Below, piece after piece: positions 19,988-38,957 of a stretch of 64,000 bases of DNA. The stretch covers positions 2,108,001 to 2,172,000 of the forward strand of contig NZ_JAUTAZ010000001.1 in assembly GCF_030818905.1 (NCBI RefSeq), read 5' to 3'. The DNA is from Microbacterium sp. SORGH_AS_0888 (GTDB lineage: Bacteria > Actinomycetota > Actinomycetes > Actinomycetales > Microbacteriaceae). Numbering within the stretch: the stretch's first letter is position 1; each line of letters starts with the position of its first letter. A program made the translations under genes and the position numbers. Under the pieces are notes generated by a model that was not told the DNA's origin, searched no databases, and saw only the letters and a list, made by a program, of their open reading frames with translations.

Positions 19988-20693
19988 GTGAACCTCCTGC
20001 AGTTCGTCGGCTCCTACTGGTGGCTGGTCTTTTCCCCTCGGCGGGGCGGCCGCGGCGGCCACACGACGCATCTACACGCTGTGGGAGCGCGACGCCCCGG
20101 CACGTCACGCGCGCCGGCTCGAGCTGCTCGAGGCGAAGGGGAGCCTCCGACAGGGCGTGAGTGCGGTCGCCGCTCCGGCCGCCGCCCCGGCGCACAGCAC
20201 GCTCGCGCAGACGATGGCCGCGCACGACGCCGTCACCGCGCGGTGGCTGGAGTACGAGCTCGACGTGGCCAAGACGATCGCGTACCCGGCGATGAGCGAC
20301 GGCCGTCAGGAGCTCACGGCGGCGTTCCTGCGCGCCAAGAAGGTCGCCGACCGGATGCGTCCGGCCTCCGCCGACGCTCGTCTCGCGCCCGGTGACCTCG
20401 CCTCCTACCAGGACGCCGTGACCGACTACGAAGTCGCCTTCGAGGTCGCCGAACGCGACGCCCGACGGCTCAAGGACTCGGAGTTCACCCCGGCCGAGCG
20501 CAAACGGCTCGACACCGCGAAGCAGCTGCTCACCGTCGCGGTGGACCAGGCGGCGACGCCGGCGGAGCGGCAGCTCGCCTATCGACGCGTCCGCGAAGAG
20601 CTCGACGGCCTCATCTCGCTCTCCGACGGCGCGATCGAGCACCTGGAGCACCGCGTCGCGCTCGAGCTCCCCGAGACGCCGGGCGCCGCCTGA
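19988..20693 (+). pseudogene. Membrane-anchored coiled-coil protein, second paralogue, frameshifted
   Basis: The GTG at 19988 opens with MNLLQFVGSYWWLVF, matching the TM start of the upstream paralogue. The frame then goes out of phase at TTTT (20030-20033). With one T removed the reading continues FPLGGAAAAATRRIYTLWER... into the intact C-terminal part and ends at 20693. The repaired protein would be 234 aa against 235 for its neighbour. Homology between the two supports the repair. The indel is in a homopolymer, so a sequencing error is likely. Confidence 0.7.
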
Positions 20694-20702
20694 GCCGAGG
20701 GC

Positions 20703-20999
20703 TCAGCGCCCGTCGGCCGCCTCCGTGTGGTGCCGGATGACCTCGGCCACGACGAAGTTGAACCACTTCTCCGCGAACTCCGGGTCGAGGTCGGCCTGCT
20801 CGGCGAGCGCACGCAGACGCGCCACCTGCTGCTCCTCGCGCGCCGGGTCGGACGGCGGCATCTGGTGGATCGCCTTGAGCTGACCGACCTGCTTCGTCCG
20901 GCGGAATCGTTCCGCCAGCATGTAGATGAGGGCGGCGTCGATGTTGTCGATGCTGGCCCGCAGGTTCAGCAGCGTCTGTGTCGGATCCGTGTCGGTCAT
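20703..20999 (-). CDS. Chorismate mutase, AroQ type
   Basis: 98 aa from the ATG at 20999 (GAGGAGG ribosome site). It is an all-helical type II chorismate mutase domain: LRASIDNIDAALIYMLAERFRRTKQVGQLK (first helix with the conserved Arg, Asp and Lys), PPSDPAREEQQVARLRALAEQADLDPEFAEKWFNFVVAEVIRHH. It converts chorismate to prephenate for Phe/Tyr synthesis. This stand-alone cytoplasmic form is typical of actinobacteria, where it may work with DAHP synthase. It is convergent with the preceding gene. Confidence 0.88.
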   Translation of the reverse strand: MTDTDPTQTLLNLRASIDNIDAALIYMLAERFRRTKQVGQLKAIHQMPPSDPAREEQQVARLRALAEQADLDPEFAEKWFNFVVAEVIRHHTEAADGR

Positions 21000-21043
21000 G
21001 GCGTCCTCCTCGCGCCTCGACACTACCGGCAGCGGCGCCCCTC

Positions 21044-21049
21044 TAGAGT
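21044..21049 (+). promoter_or_regulatory. -10 hexamer, leaderless type
   Basis: TAGAGT, 7 nt before the ATG at 21057. Confidence 0.4.
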
Positions 21050-21056
21050 GTGACGC

Positions 21057-22178
21057 ATGACCGACCCGTCTCCCGAGCGCCCCGAGACGCCCTCCCCCGC
21101 CCCGTCGGGCGCCGGGACCCACTGGACCGCGCTGCGCTCACCGTTCGCCGTCGGCTTCTACGTCACGCTCGGCGCGCTCGCGGCGATCGTGCTCGGCCTC
21201 GCCGTGTCGAACCTGTCGACCGTGATCATCTACGTCGTGTTCGCGTTGTTCGCCGCCCTCGGACTCGACCCCATCGTCCGGCTGCTGGGGCGCCACAACG
21301 TCAGCCGCGCGTGGAGCATCGTCATCGTCTACTTCGCGTTCGCGCTGGTGCTCGTCGGCGTCCTGTGGCTGATCATCCCCACGGTCGTGCGTCAGATCGC
21401 GCAGTTCGTCACCGACATCCCCCGGCTGATCTCGGACTTCCAGCGCTCCGACACCTATGCCTGGCTCCATGACACGTTCGGCAGCTCCGTCGGCGACATC
21501 CTCTCGCAGGTGCAGAGCTTCCTCACCAACCCGACCAACATCGCCACCATCGGCGGCGGCGTGCTGCAGGTCGGCATCTCGATCGTGACGGGCATCTCGG
21601 GGCTCGTCATCATCCTCGTGCTGAGCCTGTACTTCCTCGCGACCCTGCCCACGATCAAGGGCGCGTTCAACCGGCTCGTCCCGGCGTACTCGCGCCCGCG
21701 CGTGGCCGACCTCACCGAGCAGATCACGGACTCCATCGGCGGCTACCTGATGGGAATGGTGATCCTGGCGTTCTTCAACGCCGTCATGGCCTTCATCCTG
21801 TACCTGGTGCTCGGCCTGCCGTTCCCGCTGCTCATGGCGGTCGTGGCCTTCTGCATCACCCTGATCCCGCTCGTCGGCTCGGTCATGTTCTGGGTCATCG
21901 GATCGTCGCTCGCCCTGTTCTCGAGCCCGCTGTCCGCGCTGATCTTCGCGATCGCCTACCTCATCTACATGCAGCTCGAGGCATACGTTCTGACGCCGCG
22001 CGTCATGAACCGCACGATCTCGATCCCCGGCTCGCTCGTGGTGATCGGTGCCCTCGTGGGCGGAACCCTCCTCGGCCTGCTGGGCGCACTCGTCGCGATC
22101 CCGGTCACGGCCTCTCTCCTGCTCATCCTCAAGCAGGTCGTCATCCCCCGGCAGGATGCGAAGACCGTGCCCCGCTGA
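21057..22178 (+). CDS. AI-2E family membrane transporter
   Basis: 373 aa. A proline-rich cytoplasmic N-terminus precedes about eight TM helices. Family landmarks are LFAALGLDPIVRLLGRHNVSRAWSIVIVYF near the second/third helices and, near the C-terminus, YLIYMQLEAYVLTPRVMNRTISIPGSLVVIGALVGGTLLGLLGALVAIPVTAS, the diagnostic AI-2E block. Members have been proposed to export AI-2 or act as Na+/H+ antiporters. The role here cannot be fixed from sequence. Confidence 0.88.
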   Translation: MTDPSPERPETPSPAPSGAGTHWTALRSPFAVGFYVTLGALAAIVLGLAVSNLSTVIIYVVFALFAALGLDPIVRLLGRHNVSRAWSIVIVYFAFALVLVGVLWLIIPTVVRQIAQFVTDIPRLISDFQRSDTYAWLHDTFGSSVGDILSQVQSFLTNPTNIATIGGGVLQVGISIVTGISGLVIILVLSLYFLATLPTIKGAFNRLVPAYSRPRVADLTEQITDSIGGYLMGMVILAFFNAVMAFILYLVLGLPFPLLMAVVAFCITLIPLVGSVMFWVIGSSLALFSSPLSALIFAIAYLIYMQLEAYVLTPRVMNRTISIPGSLVVIGALVGGTLLGLLGALVAIPVTASLLLILKQVVIPRQDAKTVPR

Positions 22179-22184
22179 GCGGGT

Positions 22185-23371
22185 TCAGCGCACCGGGAGC
22201 AGGCAGGTGGGAGAAGGCACCGCGGTGCGGTGACGGATGCGGCCGGGCACCCCGGTACGCTCGTCCAGCGTGAGCGAGGCCGCCTCGTCGGATCGCTGAC
22301 CCGCGACCAGCAGCGTGTCGCGGACCACGACGTGATGCCGCGGCCAGTCGACGCCGGCGTCCACGAGGGCGACCGGTGCGAGACGGTCGCCCGATCCGCC
22401 CACCCGCAGCGCGGCGATCGTGTTGCTGCCGCGCAGGCCCGCGTAGAGGAACACGCTGTCCCGCGAGAGCGCGATCTCGGCAGCGAGGTCGTCGTCCGCC
22501 GTCGCCGGAGACAGGGCGGTCGCCGAGACGACGCGCCATGCCCCGGACTCGTCCGGGGCGAGCACATAGACCTCGCGGGAGAGCTCGGTGACGACGTAGA
22601 GGTGGCCGCTGGGGTGCGCCACCATGTGCCGTGGTCCGACGCCGCGCGGCAGCACGACCTGCCCCCGCGCATGCAGCCCCGTCGGCTCCGGACGCCAGAA
22701 CCGCACGAGATCCAGCCCCATGTCGGTCGTCACGACGCCGTGCGAGGGCAGGAAGAGGGCCTGATGCGCGCGGGAGACCCTCGCCTCGGGCTCCGCGTCC
22801 GACTCCCCGGCGGCCACGACGATCTCGACGGGCTCGTCGTGGGTCGGCAGGAGATGCGCGAACTCCTCGCCCGCGGCATCGCGCAGCGCACGGGCAGCCG
22901 CCGCGAGGTCGATGTCGACCGGGGCCGCCGGTGCGCCGCCGGAACCGGCGTACGGATCCGTCGCGGGCGCGGCGAGCTGGGGCGCGGAGGGCACCCCGGC
23001 GTCGTCGATGCGCATCCGCACGACCCTCCCGTCTCCCCAGCAGCTGGCCACCAGCGAGCCCCCGTCGGGCGCGACGGCCACGTGGCAGACCAGCTCACCC
23101 GCATCGACGGGCGCGCCGTGCCGCACGAAGGACGCCTCGCCCGTGCGGCGGAACGCCTGCACCTGAGAGGCGCCCTCCATCGCCGCGTAGACGATGTCGT
23201 GCGTCGGGTGCCGCGTGAGCCAGGAGGGCGAGCCGTCGGTCGCCGCGACGGTCCCCGCGAACCCGAGCGGGCCGCCGGCGAGCACGTCGTCGGCGGCGCC
23301 GGCGCGCAGCTCACCGATGCCGGTGGCCTCGCCATCCATGTCGGCGGTGTAGCCGCCCACCCAGAAGCGCA

Positions 23372-23372
<1 letters not shown>
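22185..23372 (-). CDS. Lactonase-family seven-bladed beta-propeller protein
   Basis: 395 aa from ATG at 23372; the start overlaps the purA stop by one base (TGATG). N-terminal MRFWVGGYTADMDGEATGIGEL and later blocks (WLTRHPTHDIVYAAME, VCHVAVAPDGGSLVASCWGDG, HQALFLPSHGVVTTDMGLDLVRFWR, GVGPRHMVAHPSGHLYVVTELS, RHHVVVRDTLLVAGQRSDEAASLTLD) are those of the 6-phosphogluconolactonase/lactonase_10 propeller. It may hydrolyse 6-phosphogluconolactone, but many members have other or unknown activities. No signal peptide, so cytoplasmic. Confidence 0.85.
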
Positions 23373-24658
<1,286 letters not shown>

Positions 24659-24755
24659 GCGTTCACTTTCCGTTGTCTGACGGTTACGCCTCATCCTACC
24701 GAGGGGCCTCCGACACCGTGCCGCGCCGCCCCCGGCGCCCGGAGAGGGGGGCGCG

Positions 24756-24896
24756 CTACGACGGCTCGGTCGTGCGGACCAGACCGCAGTTCACGCACGA
24801 CCACGCGACGAGGAACCGCTCGTCGTCGAGGATCTCGAACAGCAGCGGATCGCCGCACGTCGGGCACGCCCGAGGGTCGGGTCTCGGCGCATCCAT
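24756..24896 (-). CDS. Small zinc-ribbon protein
   Basis: 46 aa with two CxxC pairs, CPTCG (residues 11-15) and CVNCG (34-38), spaced as in a zinc ribbon. The protein starts [20 protein letters not shown] and ends with the stop at 24756. A leaderless-type hexamer (TAGGCT, 24903-24908 on the minus strand) lies 6 nt before the ATG. Function unknown; possibly a nucleic-acid-binding accessory protein. Confidence 0.6.
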   Translation of the reverse strand: MDAPRPDPRACPTCGDPLLFEILDDERFLVAWSCVNCGLVRTTEPS

Positions 24897-24902
24897 GCCC
24901 TC

Positions 24903-24908
24903 AGCCTA
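24903..24908 (-). promoter_or_regulatory. -10 hexamer, leaderless type
   Basis: TAGGCT on the minus strand, 6 nt upstream of the zinc-ribbon ATG at 24896. Confidence 0.4.
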
Positions 24909-25078
24909 GGCACGCGCCCACAGCCCGTCCCCGTCGCAGTGTCCGGCTCGTCGAACTCAAGCTCGGATGACACCGGGCGTAACACCGATTGGGACCGAGG
25001 CCGGTTCACAGGGAGACTGGACACACGCGTACACACTGGTCACCCGGGCGCGACACCGAGTTGGAAGGTACCGCCCGC

Positions 25079-26059
25079 GTGATTGAGATCGAGCACGTGT
25101 CGAAACGCTACGGCGCCCTCGCCGCCGTCGACGACGTATCCCTCACCATCCCGACGGGCGACGTCTACGGCGTCGTCGGGCAGAGCGGGGCCGGCAAGAG
25201 CACGCTCGCGCGCCTGGTCAACCTGCTCGAGCGCCCGGACTCCGGAACCGTGACGGTCGACGGCGTCGAGCTCACCTCGCTCGGCGACGCCGACCTCCGC
25301 GCCGCGCGGCGCAAGATCGGCATGGTCTTCCAGCGGTTCAACCTGCTCGGCAGCCGCACCGTGCGCGGCAACGTCGAGCTGGCCGTCGAGCTGGACGGCA
25401 CACCTCGCGCGCAACGTCGGGACCGCGCGCAGGAGATGCTCGACCTCGTCGGTCTCGGCGATCGCGGCGACGCCCCCGTGCACGAGCTGTCGGGCGGACA
25501 GCAGCAGCGCGTCGGCATCGCCCGCGCGCTCGCCGCGCGCCCCACGGTGCTGCTGTCGGACGAGGCCACGAGCGCGCTCGACCCGGAGACGACGACCTCG
25601 ATCCTCGACCTCTACCGGCGCATCAACGCGGAGCTCGGCCTCACGGTGCTGCTCATCACGCACGAGATGGATGTCGTGAAGTCGATCTGCCGATCGGCCG
25701 CTCTGATCGAGCGCGGCCGGATCGTCGAGAGCGGCCCGCTCACCGACCTCATCCGCACGCCCGGCTCCCGTCTGACGGCGCAGCTCTTCCCGCTCGGGCC
25801 GGTCCCGGCATCCGTCGGCGCCTCCTCGGCCGTGATCGACATCACGTTCGCGGGCGGCAGCGCGGACCGCCCGGTCATCGCCCAGCTGGCGCGCGACCAC
25901 GGCCTCGACGTGTCGATCCTCGGCGCCCTGATCGAGCAGATCGGCGGCGCACAGGCCGGTCGCACCCGCATCGAGGTTCCCGGGTCGGCAGCGGCCGCCG
26001 TCGTCGCCGACCTGCGGGCGCAGGGCCTGCTCGTCGAGGTGCTCAAGGAGGCCGTATGA
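25079..26059 (+). CDS. metN: Methionine ABC transporter ATP-binding protein
   Basis: 326 aa from the GTG at 25079 (GGAAGG upstream; homology starts at IEIEHVSKRYG). Walker A GQSGAGKST, signature LSGGQQQRVGIARAL, Walker B VLLSDEATSALD and switch LLITHEMDVV are intact. Residues about 250-326 form the C-terminal NIL regulatory domain that binds methionine and inhibits MetN when internal methionine is high. First gene of metNIQ, overlapping metI by ATGA. I saw no SAM riboswitch in the upstream region. Confidence 0.93.
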   Translation: MIEIEHVSKRYGALAAVDDVSLTIPTGDVYGVVGQSGAGKSTLARLVNLLERPDSGTVTVDGVELTSLGDADLRAARRKIGMVFQRFNLLGSRTVRGNVELAVELDGTPRAQRRDRAQEMLDLVGLGDRGDAPVHELSGGQQQRVGIARALAARPTVLLSDEATSALDPETTTSILDLYRRINAELGLTVLLITHEMDVVKSICRSAALIERGRIVESGPLTDLIRTPGSRLTAQLFPLGPVPASVGASSAVIDITFAGGSADRPVIAQLARDHGLDVSILGALIEQIGGAQAGRTRIEVPGSAAAAVVADLRAQGLLVEVLKEAV

Positions 26060-26775
26060 ACAGTCAGCTCCTCTCGGTCCTGCTGGTCGCGACCGGCCAG
26101 ACGCTCTACATGGTGGGCGTCTCGCTCGTCGTGACGGTGATCGTCGGGCTGCCCCTCGGAGTCGTGCTGGTCGGCACCGAGCGAGGCGGGTTCCTCGAGA
26201 CGCCCTTCGGATCGCGTCGTCTCGGCGTCGTCATCAACCGCATCCTGGACTTCATCGTCAACCTCGGCCGATCCGTGCCGTTCATCATCCTGATGGTCGC
26301 GCTCATCCCGGTCACCCGACTGATCGTGGGCACGTTCATCGGCCCGACGGCGGCGATCGTGCCGCTGTCCGCGGTCGCGATCCCGTTCTTCGCGCGGATG
26401 GTCGAGATCGCGATCAAGGAGGTGGATGCGGGACTCCTCGAGGTCGCGTCCTCACTCGGGGCGAACCGATGGCAGCTGGTCACCAAGGTGCTGCTGCCCG
26501 AGGCGGCGCCGCCGATGCTCCTCGGCCTGTCGACGACCGTCACCTCGATCATCAACTTCTCCGCCATGGTCGGCACCGTCGCCGGCGGCGGGCTCGGCGA
26601 CGTCGCGATCCGCTACGGCTACCAGCAGTACAGCTGGATCCACATCGTGTCGGTGATCATCATCATCTTCGCGATCGTGATGATCCTGCAGTCCCTTGCC
26701 GCGTGGGGCGCACGCCGTCTCGCGCGGCGCGGCCCCCGCGCCGCGCGCACCCGCAAGGTCACGTCCGCCGTGTGA
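26056..26775 (+). CDS. metI: Methionine ABC transporter permease
   Basis: 239 aa, five predicted TM helices. It contains the MetI landmarks LGRSVPFIILMVALIPVTRLIVGTFIGPTAAIVPL and the EAA loop EVASSLGANRWQLVTKVLLPEA, then FSAMVGTVAGGGLGDVAIRYGYQQYSW. It forms the membrane channel with two MetN subunits for D/L-methionine import. Confidence 0.93.
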   Translation: MNSQLLSVLLVATGQTLYMVGVSLVVTVIVGLPLGVVLVGTERGGFLETPFGSRRLGVVINRILDFIVNLGRSVPFIILMVALIPVTRLIVGTFIGPTAAIVPLSAVAIPFFARMVEIAIKEVDAGLLEVASSLGANRWQLVTKVLLPEAAPPMLLGLSTTVTSIINFSAMVGTVAGGGLGDVAIRYGYQQYSWIHIVSVIIIIFAIVMILQSLAAWGARRLARRGPRAARTRKVTSAV

Positions 26776-26804
26776 ACGGCACCGAGAGAGGAAACACAGC
26801 ACCC

Positions 26805-27629
26805 ATGTCCACCATTCGCAAACCCCTGATCGCGGCGGCCGCGGCGGCCGCCCTCGCCCTCGTCCTGACCGCGTGCGCAGGCACGTCGTCGACGCCGGCC
26901 GCCTCCGGCGACGGGCTGGGCACGATCAAGGTCGGTGCCCTCCAGACTCCGGCCGGCGACATCCTGAACCACATCGCCGAGAACGGCGCCAAGGAGCTCG
27001 GGCTGACGATCGAGTTCGTGCCCTTCACCGACTACAACACGCCCAACTCGGCGCTCGCGGACGGCTCGATCGACGCGAACCTGTTCCAGAACGCGACGTT
27101 CCTGAACAACTTCAACAGCAAGACGGGCTCGAACCTGGTGAGCGTCGGCGAGGCGTACCTGCCCACGGCCGCGTTCTACTCGCAGAAGATCACCGACATC
27201 AAGCAGCTCGCGGACGGCGCCTCCATCGCGATCCCCAACGACCCCACGAACGAGGGACGCGCCCTGAAGATGCTCGCCTCGTCGGGGCTCATCACGGTGA
27301 CCGACAACGTCTCCGACCTCAGCGGCGTGACCGCGAACCCGCACAACTTCCAGTTCAAGGAGATCGAGAACGCGACGCTCCCGCAGGCGCTGCCCGACGT
27401 CGACGCCGCGTTCGTGACGATCACCTTCGCCCTGCCGGCGGGCCTCACCTCGAAGCAGGCGATCCTCATCGAGGGGACCGACAGCCCGTACTACAACGTG
27501 CTGGCCACCCGTCCGGAGCTCGCCAACGACCCGCGCATCACGGCCCTCTACACGCTGCTGACCTCCGAGGAGACCGCGGCGTTCGAGAAGGACACCTGGG
27601 GCGGCCTGGTCGTCCCCGTCACGAAGTAG
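26805..27629 (+). CDS. metQ: Methionine-binding lipoprotein
   Basis: 274 aa, NlpA/MetQ family. The lipoprotein signal peptide (KPLIAAAAAAALALVLTAC) has lipobox LTAC. The mature protein shows VGALQTPAGDILNHIAENGAKELGLTIEFVPFTDYNTPNSALADGSIDANLFQNATFL, SQKITDIKQLADGASIAIPNDPTNEGRAL and TLPQALPDVDAAFV, the conserved ligand-binding blocks. It captures methionine for MetNI. A GAGAGAGG site precedes the ATG. Confidence 0.94.
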   Translation: MSTIRKPLIAAAAAAALALVLTACAGTSSTPAASGDGLGTIKVGALQTPAGDILNHIAENGAKELGLTIEFVPFTDYNTPNSALADGSIDANLFQNATFLNNFNSKTGSNLVSVGEAYLPTAAFYSQKITDIKQLADGASIAIPNDPTNEGRALKMLASSGLITVTDNVSDLSGVTANPHNFQFKEIENATLPQALPDVDAAFVTITFALPAGLTSKQAILIEGTDSPYYNVLATRPELANDPRITALYTLLTSEETAAFEKDTWGGLVVPVTK

Positions 27630-27732
27630 CCGTCGCGCCCCTCCCACCGGGATCCCATCGGATCGCCGGGGTCACGCAGAACGCGGCGCGACCCCGCAGC
27701 ACGAGGGGATCTCGGTGCCGGAGGGCACGGCG

Positions 27733-28521
27733 TCAGCCGCCGAGCTCGGCGGTGATGTCGTGCCAATGCACGGATGCCGCGGGCTCGGCGCCCCGGAGGA
27801 AGGCGAGAAGGATCTCGGTCGCGAACACCGGCGTGAGCCGCTCGTTCTCGCGGATCCTCCGAGCGCGACCGGCGCCCTCCACATCGACCTCTGGGCCCGA
27901 TTCCTCGGCGGCGGTCGCGGCGACCTCGTGGCGGAAGACGCGACGACCGAGCCGGCGACGCCATCGACGTCGTTCGAGGGTGACCCCATCGGCGCTTCCG
28001 AAGACCTGGGTGTAGTCGCCGTTGCGCTTCTCGAGCACGAGGAACCCCGGAACGTACCCGGGATCGAGCCACTCGACGGCGGCGCAGACGAGCGCCTCGG
28101 ACGGGTCGACGACGACATCCAGGTTCTCGACGGTGAGCCGGAACCCCCGCCGGGGCTCGGTGGCCCGCGGCTCGCGCGGCGGCGTCCAGACGGGGGCGTT
28201 CGAGGAACTGACCGCCCAGACGCCCACGCCATGATGGACGGCCAGCTCGCGCACGTGCGTCTCGACCGCCTGGGCCGCGCTGAAGGTGCACGAGACCCAG
28301 ATCACGGCACCGCTCGCACTGTACCCGGCGAACAGCGCTCCCTCGGGCAGCTCTTCCGGCGCCAGCTCGTAGCCCGGGACGCGTCGACGCAGGTCGTCCT
28401 CCCAGGCCAGGAGCCGAGGCGTCGCAGCCGCCTGCAGGTGCTCCCCGGTCAGCCAGTCGCGCAGGGCATCCTCGTCCGCCGGCGCGAGGGCCGGATCGAA
28501 CACCGCGATGTCGAAGCTCAT
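27733..28521 (-). CDS. Protein of unknown function
   Basis: 262 aa with an AGGAGG ribosome site just upstream of the ATG. No signal peptide or TM helix. The N-terminus (MSFDIAVFDPALAPADEDALRDWLTGEHL) has the look of small actinobacterial/immunity-like proteins that begin MSYD(I/L)AV; the C-terminal half is basic and acidic in patches (RRRWRRRLGRRVFRHE). I do not recognise a family. It stands alone between metNIQ (convergent) and the flavin monooxygenase. Confidence 0.6.
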   Translation of the reverse strand: MSFDIAVFDPALAPADEDALRDWLTGEHLQAAATPRLLAWEDDLRRRVPGYELAPEELPEGALFAGYSASGAVIWVSCTFSAAQAVETHVRELAVHHGVGVWAVSSSNAPVWTPPREPRATEPRRGFRLTVENLDVVVDPSEALVCAAVEWLDPGYVPGFLVLEKRNGDYTQVFGSADGVTLERRRWRRRLGRRVFRHEVAATAAEESGPEVDVEGAGRARRIRENERLTPVFATEILLAFLRGAEPAASVHWHDITAELGG

Positions 28522-28640
28522 GGGCCCTCCTCATCCACCACACCGGCAGTATGCCCGCCCACGCCCCGTGCCGCTGGCGCCGTCCACAGCCGGACCAGCA
28601 CGGGGTCCGCATCCTTCACGACTGACGCATCGACGCCCGG

Positions 28641-29723
28641 TCAGGTGGCAGCGCGTTCGGCCACGATCGCGCGGACGGCGTCGCGACCGGCACGATTGGC
28701 GCCCACGGTCGACTGCGAGGGGCCGTAGCCGATGAGGAACAGGCGCGGCTCGTCGATCGAGCGGCCATGGGCGACGCGGATGCCGCCGGCGGCCGTCCGG
28801 AGCCGGAGCGGCGCAAGGTGGCGGATCGCGGGCCGGAACCCGGTCGCCCAGAGGATGACGTCGGCGGGTTCGAGCGTGCCGTCGGGCATCCGCACCCCGT
28901 CCGGCTCGATCCGGACGAACATCGGATGCCGCACCAGCACGCCGCGCTCCTGCGCGCTCCGGGCCCACGGCGTCCAGTGCTGACCGGTGACGGAGATGAC
29001 GCTGCCGACGGGCAGGCCCTGCCGTGCCCGGTCCTCCGCCCCGGCGATCGCCGCGATGCGCGCGGCCTCGTCGAAGGCCTCGTCGGTGATGTCGACGGGA
29101 GCACGGGTGACCCAGAAGGTCTCGGCCACGTGCGAGATCTCGTCGAGCAGCTGCACGGCCGAGATGCCCGCGCCGACGATGACGACCCGTTGCCCGGCGA
29201 GCTCCCGGGCATCGACATAGTCGTGCACGTGCAGCTGACGGCCGCGGAACGACGACGCGCCCGGGACGGCGGGCAGGTACGGGGCCGTCCACGTGCCGGT
29301 CGCGTTGATGGCGTAGCGGGCGGCCCAGGAGCCCGCGGCATCCGTCTCCACGAGCAGTCGTTCCCCCTCGCGCCGGACGGCGCGCACCGTCACGGGCCGA
29401 CGCACCCGGAGATCGAACCGATCCTCGTAGGCGGCGAAGTACGGCGGCAGCGCGTCACGGCTGGCGGCGGCGGGGTCGGCCGGGGGCACGGGCATTCCCG
29501 GCAGCTCGTGGATGCCGTTGACCGTCGCCATGCGCAACGACGCCCACCGGTGCTGCCACGCACCGCCCGGCGCGGGGTTCTGGTCCAGGACGACGAAGGT
29601 CCCCTCCGACGCATCGGCTCCGTCGACGGACGGCACGAAGCCGCGCCGCCGCAGGTGGTACGCGGCCGAGAGCCCGGCCTGCCCGGCGCCGATGACGACG
29701 ACATCCACCGATCGAGCGCTCAC
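28641..29723 (-). CDS. FAD/NAD(P)-dependent flavin monooxygenase-like oxidoreductase
   Basis: 360 aa from the GTG at 29723, which places the first Rossmann motif (VVVIGAGQAGLSAAYHLRRRG) near the N-terminus. Second dinucleotide motif VVIVGAGISAVQLLDEI for NADPH, and ATGFRPAIRHL near the C-terminus. The GGAWQHRW-SLRMATVNGIHELPG block resembles CzcO-like/flavin-containing monooxygenases. Substrate unknown. Upstream in-frame GTG (29735) and ATG codons are alternatives. Confidence 0.85.
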   Translation of the reverse strand: MSARSVDVVVIGAGQAGLSAAYHLRRRGFVPSVDGADASEGTFVVLDQNPAPGGAWQHRWASLRMATVNGIHELPGMPVPPADPAAASRDALPPYFAAYEDRFDLRVRRPVTVRAVRREGERLLVETDAAGSWAARYAINATGTWTAPYLPAVPGASSFRGRQLHVHDYVDARELAGQRVVIVGAGISAVQLLDEISHVAETFWVTRAPVDITDEAFDEAARIAAIAGAEDRARQGLPVGSVISVTGQHWTPWARSAQERGVLVRHPMFVRIEPDGVRMPDGTLEPADVILWATGFRPAIRHLAPLRLRTAAGGIRVAHGRSIDEPRLFLIGYGPSQSTVGANRAGRDAVRAIVAERAAT

Positions 29724-29768
29724 CGTGGAGTCAACCGCGCACCGCCGGAGGGCATTCCGATGCCGCGT

Positions 29769-29799
29769 CGGGGTGCGCGGGACAGGACCGCGCACCCCG
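29769..29799 (-). terminator. Terminator hairpin of the giant adhesin gene
   Basis: GGGGTGCGCGG (29770-29780) and CCGCGCACCCC (29788-29798) form an 11-bp perfect stem with a 7-nt loop, extended by one C-G pair. It begins 8 nt after the adhesin stop codon on the minus strand and separates it from the flavin monooxygenase gene. Confidence 0.65.
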
Positions 29800-29806
29800 G
29801 CGTTCG

Positions 29807-38797
<8,991 letters not shown>

Positions 38798-38830
38798 GGC
38801 GTCGTGTAGGGCTGCGCTTCGACGTGACTC

Positions 38831-38890
38831 GGCTCGCGTGGCTCACGACTGAAAATCGTGAGGTCACGGGATCGACGCCCGTCGGAGCCA
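38831..38890 (+). pseudogene. tRNA-Phe-like remnant lacking the D-loop, split across attL
   Basis: It contains a GGCTC acceptor 5' strand, TG at positions 8-9, one GCTC D-stem strand, a perfect anticodon arm (CACGA-CTGAAAA-TCGTG, anticodon GAA), the variable loop, a T arm (ACGGG-ATCGACG-CCCGT) and a CGGAGCC acceptor 3' strand with discriminator A. The D-loop and second D-stem strand (about 15 nt) are missing, so it should not be a working tRNA. The 5' half is chromosomal; the T arm and 3' acceptor are supplied by the integrated element. No encoded CCA. Confidence 0.55.
38848..38867 (+). repeat. attL core (20 bp)
   Basis: ACTGAAAATCGTGAGGTCAC, identical to 50835-50854. It covers the anticodon loop and 3' anticodon stem of a tRNA-Phe-like sequence, a usual target for tyrosine integrases. 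Confidence 0.85.
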
Positions 38891-38917
38891 CACGGACCGT
38901 CGTTACAACGGTCCCAG

Positions 38918-38957
38918 AAACCCTCGCCTAGCTTCTACATGGCGGGGGTTTTGCTTT
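38918..38957 (+). terminator. Intrinsic terminator inside the left end of the element
   Basis: Stem AAACCCTCGCC (38918-38928) with GGCGGGGGTTT (38941-38951), one T-G wobble, followed by TGCTTT. A second hairpin, GGACCGT/ACGGTCC (38894-38914), lies just upstream and could be an integrase arm site or part of the same end structure. From here to the next gene at 39188 I see no convincing coding sequence. Confidence 0.6.

Noticed and set aside
24909..25078. SAM riboswitch upstream of metNIQ
   Set aside because: The stretch has repeated ACACCG words but I could not fold any known SAM riboswitch core from it.
38831..38890. Functional tRNA-Phe gene
   Set aside because: Only 60 nt long; the D-loop and one D-stem strand are missing, so it is annotated as a remnant at the attachment site.
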